Positions 42,706-51,335 of a stretch of DNA of 61,339 nt are shown here, in pieces. This DNA comes from an uncultured Lachnospiraceae bacterium (lineage in GTDB: Bacteria; Bacillota_A; Clostridia; Lachnospirales; Lachnospiraceae), in NCBI GenBank assembly GCA_910585355.1, contig CAJUDN010000004.1, forward strand, positions 9,135-70,473, given 5' to 3'. The translations under genes were made by a program, and so were the position numbers. Below the pieces are notes generated by a model that was not told the DNA's origin, did not search any database, and saw nothing but the letters and a program-made list of their open reading frames with translations. The stretch's first letter is position 1, and every line of letters starts with the position of its first letter.

Positions 42706-42972
42706 AAAGAGCCCGTCTCTCTTCTTAAGAGACAAAGGCTCAAACCTCTGCGGTACCACTCTTTTTGCCGGAAAACCGGCCCCTCATCTCCGTATCTATC
42801 AATACGGAATAGGATAACGGGTATTAACCGTCCAGGCTTACTTGTTAAAATCGTTCAGCCTGAAAGCTCTGAGGGGATCTTCACGGGATACTCCGATTGC
42901 CTCGCACCACCCGGCAATTCTCTGTACCTTTGTATTCCTGCTACTTTTCCTCGTCAACACTGTGTCTTATTA
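42703..42972 (-). promoter_or_regulatory. T-box riboswitch (tRNA-sensing leader)
   Basis: Minus-strand leader with a Stem I (ACAGAGAATTGCCGGG, GGTG loop), a specifier region TGAAGATCCCCTC (candidate codon AUC, isoleucine, at 42876-42878), the T-box sequence GAGTGGTACCGC (42750-42761; UGGU pairs with an ACCA tRNA end) and a terminator GAGCC...GGCTC with six T (42703-42741). Codon choice is by alignment to the family pattern GAA-N-NNN and needs folding to confirm. Confidence 0.9.
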
Positions 42973-42978
42973 AAATGT

Positions 42979-43007
42979 ACTTTATCACGTTCTGTTTCAG
43001 ATGTCAA
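42979..43007 (-). promoter_or_regulatory. Promoter of the T-box leader
   Basis: Minus strand TTGACA (43002-43007) and TAAAGT (42979-42984), 17-bp spacer. Confidence 0.75.
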
Positions 43008-43040
43008 TAGCGTAATTTTATTTTTTACACCAGCCCTTCC

Positions 43041-43228
43041 CGGAGCATGTTTGGAAACGCATTCCCGTCATCTGCACGCCCCATTGCCGCAGGCAGTCTT
43101 AAATGGACATACGGCCATTTCGAGTCGCCGCGCGATCTTGGGGGGCCCGGGCGCCAGTGACGCCTGCTATGGAGCGACCGAAATGGAATATAGCGGGCCG
43201 TATGCCCGCGTTTTTACAATCAACAGTT
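43041..43228. repeat. MITE-like dispersed repeat, copy near metA
   Basis: Its left end GGAGCATGTTTGGAAACGCATTCCC... continues into TCATCTGCACGCCCCA, the same block as the element at 48721. Inner arms CATACGGCC and GGCCGTATG (about 43096-43204), plus ATTTCG/CGAAAT, form an imperfect palindrome around a GC-rich core. It ends at the metA stop. No gene is seen. Confidence 0.55.
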
Positions 43229-44146
43229 TCAGGCATCTTCTCCCAACACATACGGCGTCACCTGATATACGTAAAAATTAAGCCAGTTCGTATAGAGGGT
43301 ATTGGCCATGTTCCGCCATACAAGCGGCGGCACAGAGAACGGATCATCATGTTCATAATAGTTTTCCGGGATGGAGGGATTTAAGCCTTTGTTTAAATCT
43401 CTGTGGTATTCCCCGTTCAGGGTCATCCTGTCATACTCCGGATGCCCCTGGACAAAAATCTGGCGGCCGTCCCGGTTCATTACCAGAAATACTCCGGCCT
43501 CTTCGGATTTCGCCAGGATTATAAGTTCAGGATGCTTTAAAATATCCTCTTCCCGCACCTCCGTATACCGGGAATGAGGACACTGGAAACGGTCGTCAAA
43601 GCCCCTGAGGAGCGGTACCTTCCGCTCCAGAGTCCTGTGGGTATAAATGCCGGAAAGCTTCTCTTTCCTTAAATATTTTGGAATTCCATAGTGATAATAC
43701 AGTGCGGCCTGGGCGCCCCAGCAAAGATGCATGGTGGAAGTCACATGCGTTTTGCTCCACTCCATAATTTCCTTAAGTTCCTCCCAGTAATTGACCTCCT
43801 CATACTCCATGAGCTCCACGGGAGCTCCGGTGATGATCATACCGTCATAATGGCTTTTTTTCACATCTCTGAAGGTTACATAAAATTTATTTAAATGACT
43901 GGAGGAAGTATGCGTGGACTCATGGGTCGACATGGTCATGTAGGTGCATTCCACCTGGAGGGGCGTATTGGATAATGCCCGTAAAAGCTGGGTCTCCGTG
44001 TCCTCCTTAAGGGGCATGAGATTTAAAATCAAAATTTCCAGAGGACGAATATCCTGGCTTTTTGCCCGGGCCTCGTCCATGATAAATACATTTTCGCTTT
44101 CCAGTATGGCTCTTGCAGGCAGATCATTCTGTATCTTTATCGGCAT
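43229..44146 (-). CDS. metA: Homoserine O-acyltransferase (MetA)
   Basis: Acylates homoserine at the start of methionine synthesis. 305 residues. It begins MPIKIQNDLPARAILESENVF; catalytic Cys in MHLCWGAQAALYYHYGI, His in FVQGHPEYDRMTLNGEYHRD. Many clostridial MetA enzymes use acetyl-CoA rather than succinyl-CoA; the specificity is not decided here. Its start overlaps the ligA 3' end by 23 bp. Confidence 0.94.
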   Translation of the reverse strand: MPIKIQNDLPARAILESENVFIMDEARAKSQDIRPLEILILNLMPLKEDTETQLLRALSNTPLQVECTYMTMSTHESTHTSSSHLNKFYVTFRDVKKSHYDGMIITGAPVELMEYEEVNYWEELKEIMEWSKTHVTSTMHLCWGAQAALYYHYGIPKYLRKEKLSGIYTHRTLERKVPLLRGFDDRFQCPHSRYTEVREEDILKHPELIILAKSEEAGVFLVMNRDGRQIFVQGHPEYDRMTLNGEYHRDLNKGLNPSIPENYYEHDDPFSVPPLVWRNMANTLYTNWLNFYVYQVTPYVLGEDA

Positions 44147-46109
44147 GTTCTTCTTCTCCTATCATCTTAAGAAAATCCGTCTCCGAGAGAATAGGAATGC
44201 CCAACTCCCTGGCTTTCTTATTCTTTGAGGACTTTGATGTCACATCGTTGTTGATTAAATAGCTGGTCCTGGAAGTCACACTTCCTGTGGCCTTTCCGCC
44301 TCTGGCCTCAATGAATTCCTGAAGCTCTTTGCGGTTTTCAAACTTTTCCACGGAACCGGTAATCACGAAAATTTTCCCGGCCAGAGTCTGGGTTTCGGCC
44401 CCCACCGCCTCCTTTTCAAAGGTCAGGTCTTTTAACAGGCGGTCCAGAACCTCATTGTTCTTCTCACTTTCAAAATATTTCACCCATGCGTCGGCCAGAA
44501 CCGCTCCGATTCCATCAATGGCGCAGAGTTCTTCCGCGTTGGTTTTCCGCATATCAGAAAGCTCAAAGTTAAAATGACGGCAGATCATCCTGGCGTTGGC
44601 CAGGCCGATGCCTGCAATCCCAAGACCGTAAATCAGCCGGGGAAGCGTGGTATGGGAGGCGGTCTTTACAGCCGCCGCAAGTTTTTCATAGGACCGTTCT
44701 CCGAAGCCCTCCATGTCCACGATTGCCTCCCGGTGGCGGTCCAGATGAAAGATATCATCAAATTCATGGATAAAGCCGGCGGCGATAAATTTTTCCAAGG
44801 TCATTTCTGACAGGCCGTCAATGTTTAATGCGTCTCTGCTGGCAAACAGGGCAAAGCCTTTTATTTTTTTTGCCTGACAGTCCGGGTTGGTGCAGTACAG
44901 AGCCTTCACATCGTTGATGCTTCTTATTTCCGTCACTCCCTGGCAGACCGGACAGATTTTCGGGATATCCCTGACTCCGCTCCTTGTGAGGTTGTCGGCA
45001 ATCTGCGGAATAATCATATTGGCTTTATAAACGGTGATTCTGTCGCCCGCTCCCAGTTCCAGGCTTTCCATGATGCTGATGTTATGGACGCTGGCGCGGC
45101 TTACGGTGGTGCCCTCCAGCTCCACAGGCTCAAAAACGGCAACCGGATTAATAAGCCCGGTCCGGGATGCGCTCCATTCGATGTAGGACAGAGATGTCTC
45201 CTGAATTTCATCCGCCCATTTAAAGGCAATGGAGTCCCTCGGAAATTTAGCGGTTCTCCCCAGGGAAGCCCCATATGCGATATCATCGTAAATAAGCACC
45301 AGTCCGTCGGAAGGAACCTCGCAATGGCTGATCTTTTCCGCAAAGCCTGCCACAGCGCTTTCAAGCGTCTGCGCCGTCACCGTTTCAAACTCCACAGTCT
45401 CAAAGCCTAAAGAAGCCAGCCAGAGAAACTGTTCTTTCCTGGAGTTGTGGAAATCCACGTCCTCCGCCTGTACCAGAGAAAACGCCATGAACCGCACGTT
45501 TCTTCCGGCTGTGATCTCGCTGTTCAGCTGCCGCACGGAACCGCTGCAAAGATTTCTTGGGTTTTTATATCTGGCGTCCACATCGTCGATGGACGCATTC
45601 AGCTTTTCAAAATCCGGATAGGTAATCACAGCTTCTCCCCGGAGTATCAAACGCCCCTTAAAAGGAATTGCCGTGGGAAGATTCACAAAGGTTTTTGCAT
45701 TTCCCGTAATTACCTCTCCGATCTCTCCGTTTCCCCTTGTTACGGCCTTAAGTAACATTCCGCTTTCATAAGTCAGAACGACAGTCAGACCATCCATCTT
45801 CCAGGACAAAAGCCCTGTTTCGCCGCCCAGCCATTCCTTTAGCTCTTCTACGCTTTTTGTTTTATTCAATGACAGCATCGGTTTGTCGTGTCGTTCCTTG
45901 GGAAGCTCGCTCAAAACTTCATAGCCCACCTTTTGGGTGGGGCTTCCCGCAAAAACAGTCCCGGTTTCTTTCTCCAATTTCAGAAGCTCATCGTACAGCC
46001 GGTCATACTCAAAGTTGGTCATGATCTCCCGGCTTTCCTGGTAATAGGCTTTTGCAGCCTCTGAGAGCGTGGCCTGAAGCTCTTTCATCCGTTTTAATCT
46101 CTCATCCAT
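44124..46109 (-). CDS. ligA: NAD-dependent DNA ligase
   Basis: Seals nicks during replication. 661 residues: Ia/adenylation domain with the AMP lysine in LLSWKMDGLTVVL (KxDG; the usual I or V is M), OB fold (ASVHNISIMESLELGAGDRITVYKANMIIPQI), zinc finger (CPVCQG...YCTNPDC), helix-hairpin-helix repeats and C-terminal BRCT (GKIFVITGSVEKFENRKELQ). Downstream of an RluF-like gene by 1 bp. Confidence 0.95.
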   Translation of the reverse strand: MDERLKRMKELQATLSEAAKAYYQESREIMTNFEYDRLYDELLKLEKETGTVFAGSPTQKVGYEVLSELPKERHDKPMLSLNKTKSVEELKEWLGGETGLLSWKMDGLTVVLTYESGMLLKAVTRGNGEIGEVITGNAKTFVNLPTAIPFKGRLILRGEAVITYPDFEKLNASIDDVDARYKNPRNLCSGSVRQLNSEITAGRNVRFMAFSLVQAEDVDFHNSRKEQFLWLASLGFETVEFETVTAQTLESAVAGFAEKISHCEVPSDGLVLIYDDIAYGASLGRTAKFPRDSIAFKWADEIQETSLSYIEWSASRTGLINPVAVFEPVELEGTTVSRASVHNISIMESLELGAGDRITVYKANMIIPQIADNLTRSGVRDIPKICPVCQGVTEIRSINDVKALYCTNPDCQAKKIKGFALFASRDALNIDGLSEMTLEKFIAAGFIHEFDDIFHLDRHREAIVDMEGFGERSYEKLAAAVKTASHTTLPRLIYGLGIAGIGLANARMICRHFNFELSDMRKTNAEELCAIDGIGAVLADAWVKYFESEKNNEVLDRLLKDLTFEKEAVGAETQTLAGKIFVITGSVEKFENRKELQEFIEARGGKATGSVTSRTSYLINNDVTSKSSKNKKARELGIPILSETDFLKMIGEEEHADKDTE

Positions 46110-46110
46110 T

Positions 46111-46908
46111 CTATCTGCTCCTTTGCTTGTTTCCGTCTGGTCCCGCGGCGGCCTGCGCTCCGACGGCCTTTGCTTCTGACATGGGAAGATTTGTGGAATC
46201 CTTAAGCAGCGTCATTAGCCCCTTAAGTTCCTCCCCTGTAAGCTCCCGGTACGCGCCCCGTTCCAGATTCCCCAGCTTAATATTCATAATCCGCACGCGT
46301 TTTAAATTCATCACATGGTAATCCAGAGCACGGCACATGCGGCGAATCTGGCGGTTCAAACCCTGCGTCAGAACAATATGGAACGTATGGGAACCTGTCT
46401 GCCATGCCCTACAGGGCCTGGTGAGCACAGCCAGATCCTCAATCCATACGCCTTCGCACATTTTTTTCAGAAACTCCTCAGTCACTGGCCTGTTGACTGC
46501 CACCGCATACTCTTTTTCATGGTTATTACCACCGCGCAGGATTTTATTCACAATATCTCCCTGATTTGTCATAAGGAGCAGCCCTTCCGAGTCCTTGTCC
46601 AGGCGTCCCACAGGGTAAATCCGCTGAGGATAATGAAGAAATTCCACAATATTTTCCGCATGGTCCTTATCGGAAGTGGTGCAGACAATCCCTTTGGGCT
46701 TGTTGACCGCCAGAAACACTGAGGGTTCCTTTCCTCCTACCGCCGTTTCATTGCAGACCACCTTCTGTCCCGGCCGCACCTTAAGACCCATGGAAGCCAC
46801 AACGCCATCCACCAGTACTTTTCCCTCTTTGATAAGCCTGTCTGCCTCTCTCCGGGAACAGACTCCGGCATCACTTAAATATTTATTTAAACGAATGGCT
46901 TCTTCCAC
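46111..46908 (-). CDS. rluF: RluF/RluB-type 23S rRNA pseudouridine synthase
   Basis: Isomerises a uridine in 23S rRNA. 265 residues: S4 domain (RLNKYLSDAGVCSRREADRLI), catalytic VGRLDKDSEGLLLMTNQGD, and QGLNRQIRRMCRALDYHVMNLKRV. The open frame starts at 47148 in repeat sequence; a GTG at 46908 with AAGGA-type sites upstream gives a normal N-terminus. No ATG is suitable. The exact start is less sure than the family. Confidence 0.85.
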   Translation of the reverse strand: MEEAIRLNKYLSDAGVCSRREADRLIKEGKVLVDGVVASMGLKVRPGQKVVCNETAVGGKEPSVFLAVNKPKGIVCTTSDKDHAENIVEFLHYPQRIYPVGRLDKDSEGLLLMTNQGDIVNKILRGGNNHEKEYAVAVNRPVTEEFLKKMCEGVWIEDLAVLTRPCRAWQTGSHTFHIVLTQGLNRQIRRMCRALDYHVMNLKRVRIMNIKLGNLERGAYRELTGEELKGLMTLLKDSTNLPMSEAKAVGAQAAAGPDGNKQRSR

Positions 46909-47173
46909 AATCCTTATATCCTTTCCATGCCCCTTTGCGGGAAACTTTCGGTTTCTTTTTCTATTCTTCTGGCTGTTTTCCTGTGAGTCTGTCGCAAAAC
47001 GGAAGAATTCATCAACATATAATATGATATTCTTAAGCAAAAGATGTTGGGGCAAAAGGTTTTTTGGCCCCTGATGCCTGCGGATTGCTCCGCATTTCAT
47101 GCTCCTGCGTCTTCGCTCCGCTGCGGTCGGCGTTGGGCAAACGTCCACTGGACGTTTAACGCCCTAAAAACGT
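46909..47173. other. Intergenic region with two hairpins
   Basis: No gene. Contains GGGGC.AAAA/TTTTGCCCC-type stem at 47049-47073 and an AACGTCC/GGACGTT stem near 47140-47155, both possibly ending queA or nearby transcripts. Confidence 0.4.
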
Positions 47174-48247
47174 TCAAAATCCGCCCTGTCGGGCTGCTTT
47201 TTCATGTTTCTCTTCCAGGTCATCCGTGAGGAAACAGGCGTCTCCAAAGGAAAAGAACCTGTATTTTTCACGGATGGCTTCCTGATATGCATGCAATACA
47301 TGCTCTCTTCCCGCCAGGGCTGATACTAACATCACCAGCGTGGACTCTGGAAGATGGAAATTGGTAATCAGGCAGTCAAGAATCTTAAACTGGTAGCCGG
47401 GATAGATAAAAATTTCTGTCCAGCCGCTTCCGGCCTTTAAAATCCCGTCCTCTCCGGTGGCGGATTCCAGTGTCCGGCAGCTTGTAGTTCCCACACAGAT
47501 CACCCGGCCGCCGTTTTTCTTCGTATCGTTGACTTTTTTTGCTTCCTCTTCCTCCACCATATAGAACTCCGAATGCATATGGTGCTCTTCGATCGTGTCC
47601 GCCTTAACCGGACGGAAGGTACCAAGTCCCACATGGAGCGTCACATGGGCCACAGTCACCCCCATGTCCTCGATCTCCTTTAACAGCTCCTTCGTGAAAT
47701 GAAGGCCTGCGGTCGGCGCCGCGGCGGAACCGTCATGCTTTGCGTAAACAGTCTGATAACGGTTTTTATCCTTTAGCTGGTGGGTAATGTAGGGAGGAAG
47801 GGGCATCTGGCCAAGCCGGTCCAGGATTTCCTCGAAAATTCCCTCGTACGTAAACTGTACCAGGCGGTTACCCTCATCCACCACGTCCAGAACTTTTCCT
47901 CTTAAAAGCCCGTTCCCGAAGATCACCTCTGCGCCGATCTTCATTTTCTTTCCCGGTTTCACCAGAGTTTCCCAGACATTATCTGATTTTCTTTTTAAAA
48001 GCAGCACCTCAATATTGGCTCCCGTCCCGGCCTTCTGTCCCAAGAGTCTCGCCGGGATTACCCTGGTATCGTTGATGACCAGACAATCGCCCTTTCGTAA
48101 AAATTTCAGAATATCCCGGAAATGGCGGTGCCTGATCTCACCAGTTGCTTTATCTAATACCAAAAGCCTGGATGCCGTCCTGTCCTCAAGGGGATCCTGG
48201 GCAATCAGCTCCTGCGGCAGTTCAAAATTAAAATCTGTAACATTCAT
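47174..48247 (-). CDS. queA: S-adenosylmethionine:tRNA ribosyltransferase-isomerase
   Basis: Penultimate step of queuosine synthesis in tRNA. 357 residues. It begins MNVTDFNFELPQELIAQDPLEDR; VINDTRVIPARL and SAAAPTAGLHF are family signatures. The frame is open upstream to 48376, but the ATG at 48247 has GGAG and gives the usual start. No tgt or yajC follow here. Confidence 0.95.
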   Translation of the reverse strand: MNVTDFNFELPQELIAQDPLEDRTASRLLVLDKATGEIRHRHFRDILKFLRKGDCLVINDTRVIPARLLGQKAGTGANIEVLLLKRKSDNVWETLVKPGKKMKIGAEVIFGNGLLRGKVLDVVDEGNRLVQFTYEGIFEEILDRLGQMPLPPYITHQLKDKNRYQTVYAKHDGSAAAPTAGLHFTKELLKEIEDMGVTVAHVTLHVGLGTFRPVKADTIEEHHMHSEFYMVEEEEAKKVNDTKKNGGRVICVGTTSCRTLESATGEDGILKAGSGWTEIFIYPGYQFKILDCLITNFHLPESTLVMLVSALAGREHVLHAYQEAIREKYRFFSFGDACFLTDDLEEKHEKAARQGGF

Positions 48248-48370
48248 ATGCTTCAGCTCCAAAACAGTATTGACCCATAACGAATCCGCGTGGTGATTCG
48301 TCATGGTGTGAGCAGTAACGATTCCTGCCCATTGTACCAAAATAAATTTTAAAAAGCAAGAAAGAAGCAC

Positions 48371-48399
48371 TTGCAAGATGAAATAAAATGTTGTATTAT
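48371..48399 (+). promoter_or_regulatory. Promoter of tRNA-Arg
   Basis: TTGCAA (48371-48376) and TATTAT (48394-48399), 17-bp spacer, ending 9 bases before the tRNA. Confidence 0.75.
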
Positions 48400-48408
48400 A
48401 TTAGAGAT

Positions 48409-48480
48409 GCATCTGTAGCTCAGTGGATAGAGCAGTGGCCTCCGGAGCCGCGTGCGTAGGTTCGATTCCTATCAGATGCA
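48409..48480 (+). tRNA. tRNA-Arg (anticodon CCG)
   Basis: Cloverleaf folds by eye: acceptor GCATCTG/CAGATGC, D arm GCTC/GAGC, anticodon stem GTGGC/GCCGC with loop CTCCGGA (anticodon CCG, reading CGG), T arm GTAGG-TTCGATT-CCTAT, discriminator A. CCA is not encoded; TTTTTT follows. Confidence 0.95.
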
Positions 48481-48595
48481 TTTTTTATTTCACAGGAAAT
48501 GCTTTGTTACGTTAATACATAAAAGTAAAATAGAAGAATGTCTTTCCTACGAAACAAAAAGCACTTCGTGCTTAGGATCGCACTACGGCGGAAGG
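48481..48595 (+). repeat. Dispersed 110-120-bp repeat, copy 2
   Basis: Directly after the tRNA; matches the minus-strand sequence 42595-42705 (see copy 1). Both copies start at a T-run. Confidence 0.8.
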
Positions 48596-48720
48596 GAAGA
48601 TGTCGCTGCAGCGATCTGCCATGGGCGGAGAATCCTGCAAGGCAGAATTCTTTTTCATTTCATCACAGGCAGGCTGCATATCTGTATGCAAAATCCGTTT
48701 TTGCCCCAGCATTCATGCCC

Positions 48721-48882
48721 AGAGCGTGTCTGAAAATTTATTCCCATCATCTGCACGCCCCACTATGCGGAAAATTTGGCCCTCATTCGGTCAACGTAGC
48801 CCACTACGCCTCCCTCATTCGGCCCCAATTTCCCACAAACTGTGACGCACAGCTACCAGAAAGCAATTTTCAGACACACTCT
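48721..48882. repeat. MITE-like element with 18-bp terminal inverted repeats
   Basis: Left end AGAGCGTGTCTGAAAATT (48721-48738) and right end AATTTTCAGACACACTCT (48865-48882) match in 17 of 18 positions; the 162-bp interior has no ORF of note. The final 15 bases are tandemly duplicated (TTCAGACACACTCTA at 48869-48883 and 48884-48898). Part of the 560-bp gene-poor gap after the tRNA. Confidence 0.7.
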
Positions 48883-48898
48883 ATTCAGACACACTCTA

Positions 48899-48949
48899 GA
48901 GACCAACAGGCCGTCAGCCCCTTTCCGGGGCAGACGGCCTGTTGGTCTC
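48899..48949. terminator. Long hairpin, 23-bp arms
   Basis: Arms 48899-48921 and 48927-48949 pair with one mismatch around TTTCC. It overlaps the ancestral 3' end of the MerR gene, so it could be its terminator. Confidence 0.7.
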
Positions 48950-49313
48950 CATTCTTTCCTCTGATTTTTCCCATGACAGCTTTCCGCTTTTTACAGCCGC
49001 TTCATACCGGCTGATTTTATAATTCAGCCGCTCCAGGGCCGCGTCAATCCGGGCCCTCTGTTTTAAAAGCTGCTCTCTCTGCAAATGTGGAATCCCCTGC
49101 CCGGGAGAGCCGGACGTACTGAATCATAGCATCCACCGTTAAGCCTGCGCTTCTCATACACATGACTAACTCTACCCAAACAAGGTCACTTTCCTGATAA
49201 TCCCGGATTCCGCCTTCCGTCCGCGTCACTGGCGGAATCATACCGACCCGCTCATAATAGCGCAGTGTATCCTGGGAAATTTCGTATTTTTCACTTACTT
49301 CTCTGATTGTCAT
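48914..49313 (-). pseudogene. MerR-family regulator with dinucleotide frameshift
   Basis: The N-terminal helix-turn-helix is intact (TIREVSEKYEISQDTLRYYERVGMIPPVTRTEGGIRDY) and AGGAAA precedes the ATG. The open frame stops after 89 residues (49044), but in the next frame the sequence continues ARIDAALERLNYKISRYEAAVKSG, the normal C-terminal coiled coil, to a stop at 48914. The shift lies at an (AG)4 tract (49073-49080); one more AG would restore a continuous protein of about 133 residues. Confidence 0.8.
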
Positions 49314-49393
49314 ATTTCCTCCAGGATTCTGTCCTTTCGTGGGACTGTCGCATTTTCCATTTTAAAACAGCCCCACATCTTTTTTTCTTCCTT

Positions 49394-49867
49394 TTAATTG
49401 GAAGCTTTCTCAAACGCCTCGGCAACCTCCGAAAGCAGTTTTCTGATTTCCAGATGCTGGGGACATACATGCTCACACTTTCCGCATTTGATACATTCCG
49501 ATGCCTTTCCGCCATGCTTTGTATGTACATTATTATAGTAGAAATCGGAATTCCAGTCCTTATACTGCTTTTTCGCGTTCATACAGGCAAACAGGTCCGG
49601 AATGGAGATGTGTTTGGGACATCCCTCCGTGCAATAACGGCATGCGGTACACGGAATCAGATTCTGCGCCTTAAAAATCTCCCGTACCTGATTCACAGCC
49701 GCAAGTTCTTTTTCTGTCAGAGGCTTAAACTCTTTCATGAAGCCGATATTTTCCTCCATCTGCTCCAAAGTGCTCATTCCGGAGAGGACCATGGCCATTC
49801 CCTTAAATCCTGCGGCAAAACGAATGGCATAGCTGGCTGGACTGCCGCCGTTTAAAGGCGCCTCGTG
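49394..49867 (-). pseudogene. C-terminal remnant of ferredoxin-linked aldo/keto reductase
   Basis: Frame reads GGSPASYAIRFAAGFKGMAMVLSGMSTLEQMEEN, then CTACRYCTEGCPKHISIP and CIKCGKCEHVCPQHLEIRKLL, the end of the clostridial aldo/keto reductase family with a two-cluster ferredoxin-like tail. The N-terminal barrel (about 200-230 residues) is missing; sequence breaks within 5 bp of the adjacent desulfidase-like gene, implying a deletion fused them. An internal ATG at 49798 would give a 134-residue Fe-S protein if still translated. Confidence 0.75.
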
Positions 49868-49872
49868 AACGA

Positions 49873-51141
49873 TTATTTCTCCCCCATAATTTCCACAATC
49901 GTCTTCTCTGTGCCAACCATGCCGGGAGAGGCAATCCTTCCCATGTTCTTCATGGTCTCCTCCGGTGTCCTTCCATTGATGCCATGGACGGAATCAATAT
50001 ACACCCCGGCCATGGCCATGTTGACGGAATCAAAAGCCGCATCCACCGCCACAACTCCCTTCATGGTACACCCCTGATTTCCGCCGTCGCAGATCATTCC
50101 GGTAATGCTGCTAGCCATGTTGTTGATGGTTTTTTCCATCTCATCCAGAGTCCCGTTTCGCAGGCTCACAAGGCCGCAGGCCATACCCGTTCCCGCCGCG
50201 ATGGCGCATCCGCAGAAGGCGGATAACTTTCCCGAATATTCTTTAATATACATGCAGACCAGATAGCTTAAGGCCGTGGCCCTTAAAAGCTGTTCTTCGG
50301 AATATCCGTTGACTTTGCAGACGGCAAAAAGAGGCATGGTGGCAATGATTCCGTGGGCGCCAGACCCCGTTATACTCATGGCAGGCTTCGAAAGCCCCAG
50401 AACTCTGGCCTCAATGGCGCCGTTGCAGAACAGGGATGCCGTTTTATGTTCGTCCTCTGAAACCAGCCTTCCCCCGTTGACAGAAAGAAGGTAGGGGCCA
50501 TAGGTCGTTTTTTCACTGCGGAGTCCCTCCGCCAAAAGCTCCATATTCATCTCATATGCATCCCGGATGAATAAAATTTCCTCCAACGGCACTGTCTTTG
50601 CATATTCATAAAGCTGTTTCAGAGTGTATCGGTGAATCAGAGGATTTTCTTCCTCCGCCCCCTCTTCCTCCTCTTTCTTTTCAAAGACCACGGTTCCATT
50701 TTCTGTTATCTTTACAATATTTGTGTGGGAGCCCCGAATTGTGACAACGGCCTCTTCATTCTGTCCCGCCACCTTTGCTTCAATGAAAATACGGCTTGTG
50801 ATTTCGCTCATTTCCACCGTGATTTTTCCCGCTTCCACCATTTCTCTGGCTTTTTTCGCCTCTTCTTCGGTAATTCCGTCCAGGCACTCCAGGCCCTTTT
50901 CCGGTTTTGCGGCCACTGCTCCCAGGGCGGCGGCATGGAGATTCCCAACCTCGCTGCTGCCGGGAATTCCGCAGGTAAATGCATTTTTATACATTCCACT
51001 GTTTAAGCGCAGAAATACCCTTTCCACACTGTCCTTCATATGGCTTTTTGCGGTTGCCACGGCAAAAGCTATAGCCCCCGGTTCGGTCACTCCCAGCGCC
51101 GGTCTCATGTCTCCCTTAATTAATTGTGTCAGCTGATTCAT
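49873..51141 (-). CDS. UPF0597 / CyuA-like L-cysteine desulfidase family protein
   Basis: 422 residues. It starts LIKGDMRPALGVTEPGAIAFAVATAK; then FTCGIPGSS, GSHTNIV, ITGSGAHGIIATMP, and a cysteine set CGCAIAAGTGMACG and ICDGGNQGC that likely binds a 4Fe-4S cluster as in serine dehydratase relatives. E. coli CyuA degrades cysteine to pyruvate, ammonia and sulfide anaerobically. Intact, unlike its neighbours. Confidence 0.88.
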   Translation of the reverse strand: MNQLTQLIKGDMRPALGVTEPGAIAFAVATAKSHMKDSVERVFLRLNSGMYKNAFTCGIPGSSEVGNLHAAALGAVAAKPEKGLECLDGITEEEAKKAREMVEAGKITVEMSEITSRIFIEAKVAGQNEEAVVTIRGSHTNIVKITENGTVVFEKKEEEEGAEEENPLIHRYTLKQLYEYAKTVPLEEILFIRDAYEMNMELLAEGLRSEKTTYGPYLLSVNGGRLVSEDEHKTASLFCNGAIEARVLGLSKPAMSITGSGAHGIIATMPLFAVCKVNGYSEEQLLRATALSYLVCMYIKEYSGKLSAFCGCAIAAGTGMACGLVSLRNGTLDEMEKTINNMASSITGMICDGGNQGCTMKGVVAVDAAFDSVNMAMAGVYIDSVHGINGRTPEETMKNMGRIASPGMVGTEKTIVEIMGEK

Positions 51142-51163
51142 ACAAAATTCCCCCTTTTCTTTA

Positions 51164-51254
51164 TTCTACTTTTTCCTTATTTCGCTTTTTTCCTCATTCC
51201 GCTTTTTTCCTTATTCCGCCTTTTTCCTTATTCCGTCTTTTTCCTCATTCCGCC
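51164..51254. repeat. 17-bp tandem minisatellite
   Basis: About five units of a 17-base sequence like TTCCGCTTTTTTCCTTA, upstream of the desulfidase-like gene (start 51141). Strongly pyrimidine-biased on the plus strand, purine on the other. Confidence 0.8.
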
Positions 51255-51335
51255 TTCGGATATTCGTTAAATCGGATATCTGTTAAAAAGGAAACCGCCG
51301 GAATGTCCAATCCGAAGCGGTTTCCCTCCGTCTGT

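Noticed and set aside
46909..47148. 80-residue N-terminal extension of the RluF-like protein
   Set aside because: Lies in hairpin and repeat sequence and lacks family similarity; the GTG at 46908 is preferred.
48538..49014. 158-codon plus-strand ORF after tRNA-Arg
   Set aside because: Runs through the dispersed repeats and a hairpin; a similar peptide appears in the other repeat copy, so it is repeat-derived translation.
51164..51254. CRISPR array or iterons of an origin
   Set aside because: 17-bp units are directly abutting and pyrimidine-only; no replication gene nearby.
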